Assembly (NCBI GenBank): GCA_017542125.1
Contig: JAFXXU010000035.1
Coordinates: forward strand, 25,644-89,643
Reading direction: 5' to 3'
Source: Ruminococcus sp.
GTDB taxonomy: Bacteria > Bacillota > Clostridia > Oscillospirales > Ruminococcaceae
DNA: 64,000 nucleotides
Part shown: positions 51,801-60,124 of the stretch, one piece after another
Layout: every line of letters starts with the position of its first letter
Numbering within the stretch: position 1 is the stretch's first letter
Position numbers and translations under genes: made by a program
The notes under the pieces: model-generated
What the model was told of the DNA's origin: nothing
Database searches by the model: none
The model's input: only the letters and a program-made list of their open reading frames with translations

Positions 51801-53696
51801 TCAGAGCCGGTCGCTCTCGATGTTTTCGTTGAGCCAGTCCATAAAGGCGATGTCGCTGGTCTTCATCTTCTGGCGCTCCACGGATATGCCCGACTTCTTC
51901 TCGGTATCCTGCTGATAGACCGTTCCGTCGGCGGTGTGCAGCTCCCCCGTGAAGGGGTCGAAGCCGCCGTTGACAATGGAATTCTTGAAGAATGCCAGCA
52001 GCTTGCTGGTCTGGTAGCTGATGTTGTTTACTCTTATATCCACCACGCCCGTCGAGAGGCCGAACCAGTAGCTGGCTGCGTTCTTGGTCTTGAGCTGCTC
52101 GCCCAGCTCCCAGGCACCCGAGAGCACCGACTGAACGATCTGGACGTAGTATTTGCCCCAGCTGAAGAAGGGCGCACCGATGTATTCGTCCTTGCCCTCG
52201 CCCATACGGTAGAGGCCGGGGCGCTTAAGCAGGTCTGCGGAGCCGGAGTAGTCAAAGTCGGCGTAATACTTGACCCCCTCAGCCTTCCACTTCTCGCGGC
52301 ACTCCGCCTCGGAGCTGTCCTCGGAGAAGGAGAGGATGATCTTAGCCTCCGGGTCGATGAGGGATACTCCCACAGCGAAGGCGTTCAGGTCGCGGGAGCT
52401 GAAGCCCTCCTTAGTGCGGGCGAGATAGCCTATCCTGCGGGGAGCGCTGCCGCCCTCCAGGAGCAGCCTGTCGGCAGCGAGGATGCCCATAAGGAAGGTA
52501 GCCTCGTAGAGCTTGCCGTCGTAGTATCTGATAGAGGAGTGCCCCTGCCCCACAGAGCAGCAGAGCATCTTGACGGAGCGGTTCTGTACCGCTGCTTTCA
52601 CCGCCTCTGACATCAGCGCGGGGGATGCGGCGAATATGATCTCGTTCCCGTCCCGGACGGCGGCTTCGATAGCCTTTGCGGGATCGGGGTCGGTGTATCT
52701 CGCGGTAACGACGTTGTCATCGGTCATCTTCTCAACATAGAGCCTGCCGGACTCGTGGCTGTCGGCAAAGCGGGATTCCTCGGGGTCTGCGCCGTAGACG
52801 AAGGCTGCCCGCAGCGGCGAGGAGGCGGTGTACCTCTTCCTGCCGGTGAACAGCTTCCGCTTGAAGATAGAGGTCTCGGCCTCCGGCGCGGAATCTATGA
52901 AAGCGATGTTGTCCGTCTGCTTTGCAGCGGAAAGCTCTGCCGATGCCAGCTTGATGTTCTTGACGATCTGCTCCTCGGTATCCCGGCAGAGGGTCTTCAT
53001 CGGGAAGATGGAGATATACATAAGGAACATATCCGAGAGCTGGCGGTCGTCGTCGATCTTCAATACCGTTCTGCACTTCTTGCTGAAATTGAAAAACGCC
53101 CATTTCAGCTCGGAGCAGACGCTCTCCGGCCACTTGCCCCCCAGCTCCTGACCCAGAAGGTCAGCCAGCTTGGTATAGGAGCCCGGCTCGGTGAAAACGA
53201 TATAGATGTTCTTGGTGGAGATATAGAAGTCCAGATACTCGGCATATACCTTGTATTCCCTGCTCTCCGAGGGCTTGGGGAGGATCCTGTAAACATCCGC
53301 CAGGATGAACTCCATATCCCCGAACCTGGCAACGGACACTCTCTTGTTGCCCTCCTGAACGTAATAGTCGTTCATATACTCATAGACCTTGATAGCATCC
53401 CGGATGCCCTCTTTAAGGAAGGAATCGTAGAGGTTCGACCACTTGGTGCCGAACTCGCTGCCGTCCTCCAGCAGGGGCATAAAGTTATTGGCAAAGGCTG
53501 AGTTGCGCCCGGACTCCTTGTTTCCGATTATCCTGCGCAGGGGCAGCTCTGTGAGCCCGACGTGTATCTCCGAGACACAGTCCTTGATACCGGGCAGCTC
53601 ATCCAGCACTGGCAGGTAGGGTGACTTGCCCTGCCTTTTGGCTTCCTTGACAGCCTCGTCGCCCAGCTTCTTGGCGGCTTTGTAATCCTCTCTCAT
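51801..53696 (-). CDS. ParB-like domain/BMP (PnrA-type) ligand-binding domain protein
   Basis: A 631-residue protein without signal peptide or membrane segment. The N-terminal 140 residues contain ParB-like features (PLRRIIGNKESGRNSAFANNFMPLL, then YVQEGNKRVSVARFG). From about residue 285 the sequence resembles the BMP/PnrA family of nucleoside-binding lipoproteins (LRAAFVYGADPEES; GHSSIRYYDGKLYEATFLMGILAADRLLLEG; RIGYLA), but here without export. This looks like a cytoplasmic sensor that binds a small ligand; that is inference. GGAGG precedes ATG 53696. It shares an operon with the MATE-HATPase fusion. Confidence 0.78.
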   Translation of the reverse strand: MREDYKAAKKLGDEAVKEAKRQGKSPYLPVLDELPGIKDCVSEIHVGLTELPLRRIIGNKESGRNSAFANNFMPLLEDGSEFGTKWSNLYDSFLKEGIRDAIKVYEYMNDYYVQEGNKRVSVARFGDMEFILADVYRILPKPSESREYKVYAEYLDFYISTKNIYIVFTEPGSYTKLADLLGQELGGKWPESVCSELKWAFFNFSKKCRTVLKIDDDRQLSDMFLMYISIFPMKTLCRDTEEQIVKNIKLASAELSAAKQTDNIAFIDSAPEAETSIFKRKLFTGRKRYTASSPLRAAFVYGADPEESRFADSHESGRLYVEKMTDDNVVTARYTDPDPAKAIEAAVRDGNEIIFAASPALMSEAVKAAVQNRSVKMLCCSVGQGHSSIRYYDGKLYEATFLMGILAADRLLLEGGSAPRRIGYLARTKEGFSSRDLNAFAVGVSLIDPEAKIILSFSEDSSEAECREKWKAEGVKYYADFDYSGSADLLKRPGLYRMGEGKDEYIGAPFFSWGKYYVQIVQSVLSGAWELGEQLKTKNAASYWFGLSTGVVDIRVNNISYQTSKLLAFFKNSIVNGGFDPFTGELHTADGTVYQQDTEKKSGISVERQKMKTSDIAFMDWLNENIESDRL

Positions 53697-53710
53697 TTCC
53701 GTTCCTCCTT

Positions 53711-55465
53711 TTAAACTGTGATGGAAAGCACATTCAGCCCCAGCACGTAATGGTATTCCATCTTGGTGCTGATGCGGCTGATCATTCTGATGCCTATGTT
53801 ATGGGTAACATCCTCGGGAGTGAACAGGCTTGCATACTCCTTCGGGTCAAAGGGCTTGCAGGTATCCTTGAAGCGTATGAGCATCCCCCCGTCCTTGCAG
53901 ACAGCCCTGATGTCGATACTGTTCTTCTTGCCGTTTACGAAGCCGTGGCTCACGATATTCCCCGCCATTTCCTCGATGCAGAGCCCGCTGTAGAATGAGC
54001 GCTTGTAGTCGAGGCCGTGGGCGGTGCAGAAGCTCATTACCGCGGCGGAGGTGTTGAGGACATCGTCCTCGTTCTTTATGGAGATATCCATCCTGTCCTG
54101 CTCGGAGACGCCGAAATCATCCCTAAGGAGCAGGGTATCCTCGATGCTTCTCGGGAAGCGCTTGTTTACCGCGGTGCAATAGATGAATATGGAAGCAGCG
54201 GGGAACAGCCCTCCGGCTATCTGGGCGCTCCAGATGCCCAGCGCTCCCATTATCGGGGCCAGGATCAGGCTCATAACGATGATGCCCACCAGGCCGTCAA
54301 GCACCGATGAAATGTGGACTATCTTCATACGGTCGGTGCACTGATAGTAATTGGAGTATATGACAAAGAAGCAGCTCAGGGGCATTGAAAGGGGGAACAA
54401 CCTGAAAAACTGTAATGTCAGGGAGTAGACCTCGGAGCTCTTATCGGAGCAGAAGATCATACTGAACAGGTTTGCCAGTGCTATTGAGAGCGCCGCCGCA
54501 CCCGTCACCATCCCGATGCCCTTGTAAAGTGCGGTCTTCATTATCATAAGCAGGCTTGCACGGTCCTCCTCGCCGTAGTAGACGCTGACCAGCAGCCTTG
54601 TGGCCGAGGCTACGCCGGCGGTCACGGCAAAATAGAAGCTGCCGAAGGTGCCCACCGCAGAATAGGCGGAGAGGGCATCGTTGCCCGCAAAGGTAAGTAT
54701 TATCTTGTTGAGAGCCATACCTCTTATAGTGAGGCACAGCTGTACCACCGCACCGGGAATGCCGATGCGGAGCATTTCTTTAAGGAATGAGAAGTCGATG
54801 CTGCTCACCGAGAAGCGGATAGCCGCCTTGCCGGTGAAGTAGTAGGATATCTGTATTATGCAGAACAGCCAGCTGCTCACCGAGGTGGAGAGCCCCAGCC
54901 CGAACATACCCATATCCATCACCTTGACAAACAGCAGGTTCAGCGAGACGTTAGAGACGCCCATCGCCGCAATGCCGATGTAGGTGCGCTTCTCCTGCTG
55001 CTCCAGCTGCAAAAACACCGAGAGCTGCGAGGCCAGCATAGTCCCCGTTACGCCGAAGGACATAGCCCGCAGATAGGAGATCAGCCCGTCAAGGGTCTTC
55101 GAGTCGGCGCCCAGGACTTTTGCTATGATGGAGGGTACCGTCAGGAACAGCACCGTCATGATCAGAGAGAACATGACAGTCAGGAACAGGTCGAGGGAAA
55201 ACACCCTGCGGGTCTTGTCGATCTCGCCCCTGCCCAGGGACTGCCCGCAGAGTATCTGCGAGCCCCCCGCCAGCACCGCGTTGACGGTATCCATAAGCTT
55301 GAGCATAGGGAAATAGAGGCCGATAACGCTCAGCGCCGCCGACCCGATGAATTTTCCTGCCACCGCACCGTCGATTATTGAATTCACGCTGCCAATGGCA
55401 ACAAAAATGATCTGCACGGGCAGCAGGCGGAAAAACAGCTTGCTGATGATCTTTGAATCAGCCAT
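53711..55465 (-). CDS. MATE-family transporter fused to a C-terminal HATPase domain
   Basis: A 584-residue protein. Residues 1 to about 440 form a MATE transporter with 12 hydrophobic segments (for example NSIIDGAVAGKFIGSAALSVIG near residue 27 and LGIWSAQIAGGLFPAASIF near 405). MATE proteins export drugs or metabolites by Na+ or H+ antiport. Residues about 455-584 resemble the RsbW-type HATPase fold: the N-box-like CIEEMAGNIVSHGF, then LIRFKDTCKPFDPKEY and NIGIRMISRI. The upstream gene encodes a STAS protein, the usual partner of such kinases, so activity of the transporter may be gated by partner switching. That is inference. The ribosome-binding site is weak (GAGGCAGGGG). Confidence 0.85.
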   Translation of the reverse strand: MADSKIISKLFFRLLPVQIIFVAIGSVNSIIDGAVAGKFIGSAALSVIGLYFPMLKLMDTVNAVLAGGSQILCGQSLGRGEIDKTRRVFSLDLFLTVMFSLIMTVLFLTVPSIIAKVLGADSKTLDGLISYLRAMSFGVTGTMLASQLSVFLQLEQQEKRTYIGIAAMGVSNVSLNLLFVKVMDMGMFGLGLSTSVSSWLFCIIQISYYFTGKAAIRFSVSSIDFSFLKEMLRIGIPGAVVQLCLTIRGMALNKIILTFAGNDALSAYSAVGTFGSFYFAVTAGVASATRLLVSVYYGEEDRASLLMIMKTALYKGIGMVTGAAALSIALANLFSMIFCSDKSSEVYSLTLQFFRLFPLSMPLSCFFVIYSNYYQCTDRMKIVHISSVLDGLVGIIVMSLILAPIMGALGIWSAQIAGGLFPAASIFIYCTAVNKRFPRSIEDTLLLRDDFGVSEQDRMDISIKNEDDVLNTSAAVMSFCTAHGLDYKRSFYSGLCIEEMAGNIVSHGFVNGKKNSIDIRAVCKDGGMLIRFKDTCKPFDPKEYASLFTPEDVTHNIGIRMISRISTKMEYHYVLGLNVLSITV

Positions 55466-55475
55466 GGCCCCTGCC

Positions 55476-55778
55476 TCAGTATTCTATGTCAAGAAATTCG
55501 GTGAAGCCTGTTACCTCAAAGATCTCGATGATCTCATCCTTTGCGCCCATGATCTTCAGGGAGCCGCTCTTATCCTCATAGGACTGCTGTACGACCATTA
55601 TCATACGGAGCCCTGCCGATGAGATATAATCCACGGCGGTGAAATCAAGGTCGAGAGCCTTGACCTCAGCGGGGAGCGCGAGCAGCGCCTCCTGGACATC
55701 GGGAGCGGTCTTGGCGTCGATCCTTCCCTCGAGATAAACGGTAGCCTTGTTGCCGTTGATGTTCTTGTTCAGTTCCAT
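55476..55778 (-). CDS. STAS-domain anti-sigma factor antagonist-like protein
   Basis: A 100-residue soluble protein that is one STAS domain: ATVYLEGRIDAKTAPDVQEAL, then LDLDFTAVDYISSAGLRMIMVV. The Ser in DYISSAG is the site phosphorylated by RsbW-like kinases in this family. ATG 55778 has AAAGGAAG upstream; an in-frame ATG at 55796 would place that site in the gene. It is the first gene of the operon, and its stop lies 10 bases before the transporter-HATPase fusion, the obvious kinase partner. No sigma factor is adjacent. Confidence 0.9.
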   Translation of the reverse strand: MELNKNINGNKATVYLEGRIDAKTAPDVQEALLALPAEVKALDLDFTAVDYISSAGLRMIMVVQQSYEDKSGSLKIMGAKDEIIEIFEVTGFTEFLDIEY

Positions 55779-55823
55779 AGAGTATCTTCCTTTCACAGAA
55801 TATTTTGATCCTTTGCTGATGAT

Positions 55824-55852
55824 ATTATACCATTTTTGCCCAGCCCCGTCAA
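55824..55852 (-). promoter_or_regulatory. Promoter of the STAS-MATE operon
   Basis: Minus strand TTGACG (55852-55847), 17 bp, TATAAT (55829-55824). Confidence 0.82.
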
Positions 55853-55869
55853 TGCGTGAGCGGGATTTT

Positions 55870-57033
55870 TTACTGCATTATACCCTCGATGCACTCGATC
55901 TGCCCGGGGGTGTAGCCGCTGGAGATGGACATCCCGAAGAGAACGTCGGTAGCGCCTACTTTAACGAGGAAGTCGCTCATCTTCACATCGGCATATCTGA
56001 AATCGACCACATAGATCTTCTCAAAGCTGCCCACAAGGAAGGGAACGAGGGCGTTGCCGTAGCTGTCCTTTATCAGGACGACGCAGCGCCCGTTGCCCAC
56101 ATCGGTCTTGATCTCGGCGATATCCAGATCTCCGCCCAGGAAGGCCGAGTAGCAGCCTACGCCGGAAACCCAGTCGAAGAAGAGGCTGTGGCCCATATTC
56201 TCATCCACGGCGGTGAAGGTGTCGTTGTAGTAGTCGATGGTGTAATCGTTCTGGGGCTTGTAGTAGGTGAAGGTATCGGGATGGTCAGCCAGTTCCTTGA
56301 CGCTCGTGAAGCTGTACATAGTGCCGCAGAAGCCCTCCTTCACGCACTTTTCGTACTTTGAGAGGTCGTCAACGAAATCCACGCCTGCCTCCTCGCAGAA
56401 CTTCTGCGCCGCATAATATGCGCCGAGGGGCTGCCAGTGGTGGTCGGTGCGGGAGTAGATGTACTCATTGAGGTGAGCGGTCATAGTGTCGATGAGGTCG
56501 ATGTTCTTCACATCGACAAGAGCGCTGCCGATGTTCTTGATGCCCGCATCCTGGTCGGCGAATACGTCAGCCATATTGGGGGGCATATAGAACTGCGAGG
56601 CAAGGGGGATGCTCATATTGTAGACGTTCACGTCGCTGCCCAGCATTTTCTTGTAGTCGCTGAGCACTTCTGCATACCACTGACCGATGCTGTCGGTGGA
56701 ATAGAAGGGGAGCAGAGCGCGGATCTTATCGCCCTCATACCTGTCGGCGATGACGATATTGTTGCTTGCCCACTCGCCGGTCTTGGGGAATACATCCTCC
56801 TCGGGGATGGTAACGGCGGTGTTCTTGGTGGTGGCGACGGTGGTCTCGGCTGTCGTCTCGACAGTAGTCACCGTTTCCGGGGGAACGGTGGTCTGGACGG
56901 TGGTGACGGCAGGCGACTCTGTCACAGTAAGGGGAGAGAGCCCGCCGTTGGAGCTGATGTCATTTCCGCAGCCTGTCACAGCGGCGCACATGATGAGTGC
57001 GGCGCAGGCTGCTGGTATCCTGTTCTTTTTCAT
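55870..57033 (-). CDS. DHHW-family lipoprotein
   Basis: A 387-residue exported lipoprotein: signal peptide with lipobox VTGC near residue 22, then a Thr/Val-rich spacer of about 50 residues. The domain that follows carries the family motif DHHW in SRTDHHWQPLGAYYAA (near residue 195) and the Ser motif LIKDSYGNALVPFLVGS (near 323). These match the SGNH/AlgX-like DHHW family, thought to act on cell-surface polysaccharides. The related protein at 10529 has DTHW in place of DHHW. AAAGGAG precedes the ATG. It is transcribed alone; no terminator was seen before the next promoter on the same strand. Confidence 0.85.
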   Translation of the reverse strand: MKKNRIPAACAALIMCAAVTGCGNDISSNGGLSPLTVTESPAVTTVQTTVPPETVTTVETTAETTVATTKNTAVTIPEEDVFPKTGEWASNNIVIADRYEGDKIRALLPFYSTDSIGQWYAEVLSDYKKMLGSDVNVYNMSIPLASQFYMPPNMADVFADQDAGIKNIGSALVDVKNIDLIDTMTAHLNEYIYSRTDHHWQPLGAYYAAQKFCEEAGVDFVDDLSKYEKCVKEGFCGTMYSFTSVKELADHPDTFTYYKPQNDYTIDYYNDTFTAVDENMGHSLFFDWVSGVGCYSAFLGGDLDIAEIKTDVGNGRCVVLIKDSYGNALVPFLVGSFEKIYVVDFRYADVKMSDFLVKVGATDVLFGMSISSGYTPGQIECIEGIMQ

Positions 57034-57084
57034 ACTTATCTCCTTTTTATCCTGAGCGCCCGCAGGGGGTGCTTTTATCTTCTT

Positions 57085-57113
57085 ATTATAACACGTTTTT
57101 ATGGATTTGTATA
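57085..57113 (-). promoter_or_regulatory. Probable promoter of the DHHW gene
   Basis: Minus strand TATACA (57113-57108), 17 bp, TATAAT (57090-57085); the -35 is weak. Confidence 0.5.
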
Positions 57114-57193
57114 GGGGTTTTTAAAAAATGTCGGCAGAATTATGAAAAAATGCTCCGCAGGAGCCAAACATAATTAGGTGAGAGCTCCCGCTC

Positions 57194-57222
57194 TTGACAT
57201 ATACGGAGTTCTGTGCTATAAT
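57194..57222 (+). promoter_or_regulatory. Consensus promoter of the copper operon
   Basis: TTGACA (57194-57199), 17 bp, TATAAT (57217-57222). Confidence 0.92.
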
Positions 57223-57235
57223 AACGGTACACCCC

Positions 57236-57250
57236 CACCCCGTAGGGGTG
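57236..57250 (+). promoter_or_regulatory. Putative CsoR operator
   Basis: The palindrome CACCCC-GTA-GGGGTG lies just after the transcription start of copA. Its C-run/G-run form matches the known style of CsoR sites, and csoR is in the operon. Confidence 0.65.
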
Positions 57251-57290
57251 TCCCCTGTCAGGATCGTGACAGATAGAAAACGAGGTCTAT

Positions 57291-59819
57291 ATGAAACAGT
57301 ATGATGTTACGGGTATGAGCTGCGCCGCCTGCAGCGCCCGTGTTGAAAAAGCGGTCAGCGGCGTAGAGGGCGTGAGCTCCTGCGCTGTCAGCCTGCTGAC
57401 AAATTCTATGGGCGTTGAGGGCAGCGCGGACCCCGCAGCCGTCATCGCCGCAGTTCAGGCCGCCGGGTACGGCGCCTCCCTCAAAGGGGAGGGCAGTTCC
57501 CGCCCCGCGGAGGATGCTTCTCTCGCGGATACCGAAACTCCCGGGCTTAGGCGCCGGCTGACAGCTTCTCTGGGCTTTCTGCTGGTGCTGATGTATGTCT
57601 CGATGGGGCATACTATGTGGGGGTGGCCGCTGCCCGGGTCCTTTGAGGGGAACCACGTTGCCGTGGGGCTTTTGGAGCTGCTGCTGGCGGGTATCGTTAT
57701 GGTCATCAACCAGAGGTTCTTTATCAGCGGCTTCCGGGGGCTGATACACCGCGCCCCGAATATGGATACTCTCGTTGCTCTGGGGTCGGGGGCATCCTTT
57801 GTGTGGAGCTGCGTGCAGCTTTTCTGGATGACCCGCGCCGTCTCCGACGGAGATGATCTCTTGGCTCACCGGCTTATGCACGGGCTCTGGTTCGAGTCGG
57901 CGGCTATGATACTGACCCTTATAACCGTGGGCAAGCTGCTGGAGGCACGCTCCAAGGGCAGGACCACCGATGCTCTCAAAAGCCTGATGAAGCTGAAGCC
58001 GCAGACGGCTGTCCTTATCAGAGAGGGTGAGGAGATAGAAGTCCCCATATCAGAGGTGGCAAAGGGGGATATCTTCGCCGTCCGCCCCGGAGAGAGCATT
58101 CCCGCCGACGGAGTGGTGGTCGAGGGTAGCAGCGCGGTCAACGAAGCAGCGCTGACGGGTGAGAGCATCCCCGTGGACAAGCAGCCGGGGGACAGCGTCT
58201 CCGCTGCAACGATAAACACCTCGGGGTATCTCAGGTGCGAGGCTACCCGCGTGGGTGAGGACACCACCCTCGCGCAGATAATCCGCACAGTTTCCGACGC
58301 TGCGTCTACAAAGGCACCCATAGCCAAGCTGGCGGATAGGGTCTCGGGGGTATTCGTCCCCGCAGTTATGGGGATAGCCCTGCTTACGGCGGTTATATGG
58401 CTCCTGGCGGGGCAGAGCTTCGGCTACGCCCTGGCAAGGGGGATATCGGTGCTTGTTATAAGCTGCCCCTGCGCACTGGGGCTGGCAACTCCGGTGGCTA
58501 TTATGGTAGGCAGCGGTGTCGGGGCCAAGAACGGTATACTGTTCAAGACCGCGGCCTCTCTGGAGGAGACGGGCAGGATACAGATAGTGGCTCTCGACAA
58601 GACGGGGACAGTCACCGAGGGGAAGCCCCGGGTAACGGATGTCATCCCCGCGGAGGGCGTCAGCGAGGAGGAGCTTATTCTCTGTGCATACTCCCTGGAG
58701 TGCCGCAGCGAGCATCCGCTGGCTAGGGCAATAGTGGAATATGCCGGGAGCAGGGGCGTGAAGCCCCGGAAGGTGACGGATTTCCGTGCGCTGGCAGGCA
58801 GCGGCCTCCGGGCGGTGCTTGACGGCAGGGAGCTTCTCGGCGGGAGCGCCTCCTTCATAGCCTCGGAGACGGGCTCGGATATGCTCCGCGCCGAAGCGGA
58901 GGCGCTGGCTTCCCAGGGCAAGACGCCTATGATGTTTGCGGCGGGAGGAAAGATCTTAGGGCTCGTGTCTGTGGCGGATACTGTCCGCCAAGACGCCCCC
59001 CTCGCCATCCGGCAGCTGAAAAACATGGGCCTCAAGGTCGTAATGATCACCGGCGACAACGAGCGCACCGCCCGGGCCGTCGGCAAGGAGGCTGGGGTTG
59101 ACGCCGTCATAGCCGGAGTGCTCCCCGAGGGCAAGGAGCAGGTCATAGCACAGCTCCGGGAGCAGGGCAAGACCGCCATGGTGGGGGACGGCATCAACGA
59201 CGCCCCCGCACTTACCCGCGCCGATATGGGTATAGCCGTCGGTGCGGGAACGGATGTGGCTATCGACGCCGCAGATGTGGTGCTGATGAAAAGCCGCCTC
59301 TCGGACGTCCCCGCTGCAATAAGACTGAGCAGAGGGACGCTCCGCAACATCAAGCAGAACCTCTTCTGGGCGTTCTGCTATAATACCGTGGGGATACCCC
59401 TCGCCGCAGGAGCCTTTACAAAGCTGCTTGGCCTCGAGCTCAGCCCCATGTTCGGCGCAGCAGCTATGAGCTTGTCCAGCTTCTGCGTAGTCACCAACGC
59501 CCTCAGGCTCAACTTTATAAAGATACACGACCCCCGCCGCGATAAACCTCTGAAAAACGCGGCGGGAGAGATAAAACTGAAAGAAATCGTTACCAAGGAG
59601 GAACCGTCAATGAAGAAAACAATGAAGATCGAAGGAATGATGTGCAAGCACTGCGTGGCTCACGTTACCAAGGCTTTGGAGGCCGTTGAGGGCGTAAAGC
59701 CGGAGGTGTCTCTCGAGGATAAGGCAGCCTACCTGACGCTGGAGAAACCTGTTGACGACGAGGTGCTGAAAAAGGCTGTCGTTGACGCGGGTTATGAGGT
59801 GATCTCCATTGAAGGCTGA
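57291..59819 (+). CDS. copA: Copper-exporting P-type ATPase with N- and C-terminal metal-binding domains
   Basis: Exports Cu(I) using ATP. The 842-residue protein begins with a heavy-metal-associated domain (GMSCAACSARVEKA, Cys11 and Cys14). P1B-1 ATPase features follow: eight hydrophobic segments, LTGES, the CPC motif in ISCPCALGLATP (392-394), the phosphorylation site DKTGTVTEG (Asp436), SEHPLARA and GDGINDAPAL. A second, complete metal-binding domain (GMMCKHCVAHVTKALE, Cys785 and Cys788) is attached at the C-terminus, which is unusual. It begins at an in-frame ATG (59610) with its own Shine-Dalgarno, so a free chaperone may also be made. csoR overlaps the 3' end. Confidence 0.95.
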   Translation: MKQYDVTGMSCAACSARVEKAVSGVEGVSSCAVSLLTNSMGVEGSADPAAVIAAVQAAGYGASLKGEGSSRPAEDASLADTETPGLRRRLTASLGFLLVLMYVSMGHTMWGWPLPGSFEGNHVAVGLLELLLAGIVMVINQRFFISGFRGLIHRAPNMDTLVALGSGASFVWSCVQLFWMTRAVSDGDDLLAHRLMHGLWFESAAMILTLITVGKLLEARSKGRTTDALKSLMKLKPQTAVLIREGEEIEVPISEVAKGDIFAVRPGESIPADGVVVEGSSAVNEAALTGESIPVDKQPGDSVSAATINTSGYLRCEATRVGEDTTLAQIIRTVSDAASTKAPIAKLADRVSGVFVPAVMGIALLTAVIWLLAGQSFGYALARGISVLVISCPCALGLATPVAIMVGSGVGAKNGILFKTAASLEETGRIQIVALDKTGTVTEGKPRVTDVIPAEGVSEEELILCAYSLECRSEHPLARAIVEYAGSRGVKPRKVTDFRALAGSGLRAVLDGRELLGGSASFIASETGSDMLRAEAEALASQGKTPMMFAAGGKILGLVSVADTVRQDAPLAIRQLKNMGLKVVMITGDNERTARAVGKEAGVDAVIAGVLPEGKEQVIAQLREQGKTAMVGDGINDAPALTRADMGIAVGAGTDVAIDAADVVLMKSRLSDVPAAIRLSRGTLRNIKQNLFWAFCYNTVGIPLAAGAFTKLLGLELSPMFGAAAMSLSSFCVVTNALRLNFIKIHDPRRDKPLKNAAGEIKLKEIVTKEEPSMKKTMKIEGMMCKHCVAHVTKALEAVEGVKPEVSLEDKAAYLTLEKPVDDEVLKKAVVDAGYEVISIEG
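59595..59612 (+). promoter_or_regulatory. Internal ribosome-binding site and start for a CopZ-like product
   Basis: AAGGAGG (59595-59601) is eight bases before ATG 59610, in the copA frame. Translation from here would give a 69-residue CopZ-like copper chaperone identical to the C-terminal domain of CopA. Confidence 0.65.
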
Positions 59820-60069
59820 TAAGGCAGAGATCACCCGTCTGGTCAGGACTGCCAGAGGTCAGCTGGACGGGGTGCTCAAAATGATCGAGGAGGACCGCTA
59901 CTGCATCGACGTTTCAAATCAGCTGATGGCAGCGATAGCGGTGCTGAAAAAGGCCGACCGCGAGATCCTCAAAGCCCATATGCGCTGCTGCGTCAGGGAT
60001 GCCGTGGAAAACGGCGACACCGATCAGAAGCTTGAAGAGCTGGCTGCGGTCATCGACAAACTGGGATAA
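59809..60069 (+). CDS. csoR: Copper-sensing repressor CsoR
   Basis: An 86-residue all-helical repressor that releases DNA when it binds Cu(I). Cys32, His57 and Cys61 are spaced exactly as the three copper ligands of CsoR (C-x24-H-x3-C); these separate it from the formaldehyde and nickel relatives. TTG 59809 is the start, with GAGGTGA six bases before it, and the gene overlaps copA by 11 bases, so translation is coupled. It probably represses its own operon at the palindrome 57236-57250. Confidence 0.92.
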   Translation: MKADKAEITRLVRTARGQLDGVLKMIEEDRYCIDVSNQLMAAIAVLKKADREILKAHMRCCVRDAVENGDTDQKLEELAAVIDKLG

Positions 60070-60073
60070 CAAA

Positions 60074-60114
60074 AAACGGTATGCTCTCCGCACTTAAGCG
60101 GGGGCATACCGTTT
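60074..60114. terminator. Bidirectional terminator
   Basis: Long hairpin AAACGGTATGC...GCATACCGTTT with an inner CCGC/GCGG stem, between csoR and the convergent transpeptidase gene. Confidence 0.88.
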
Positions 60115-60124
60115 GTGTTTGTAT

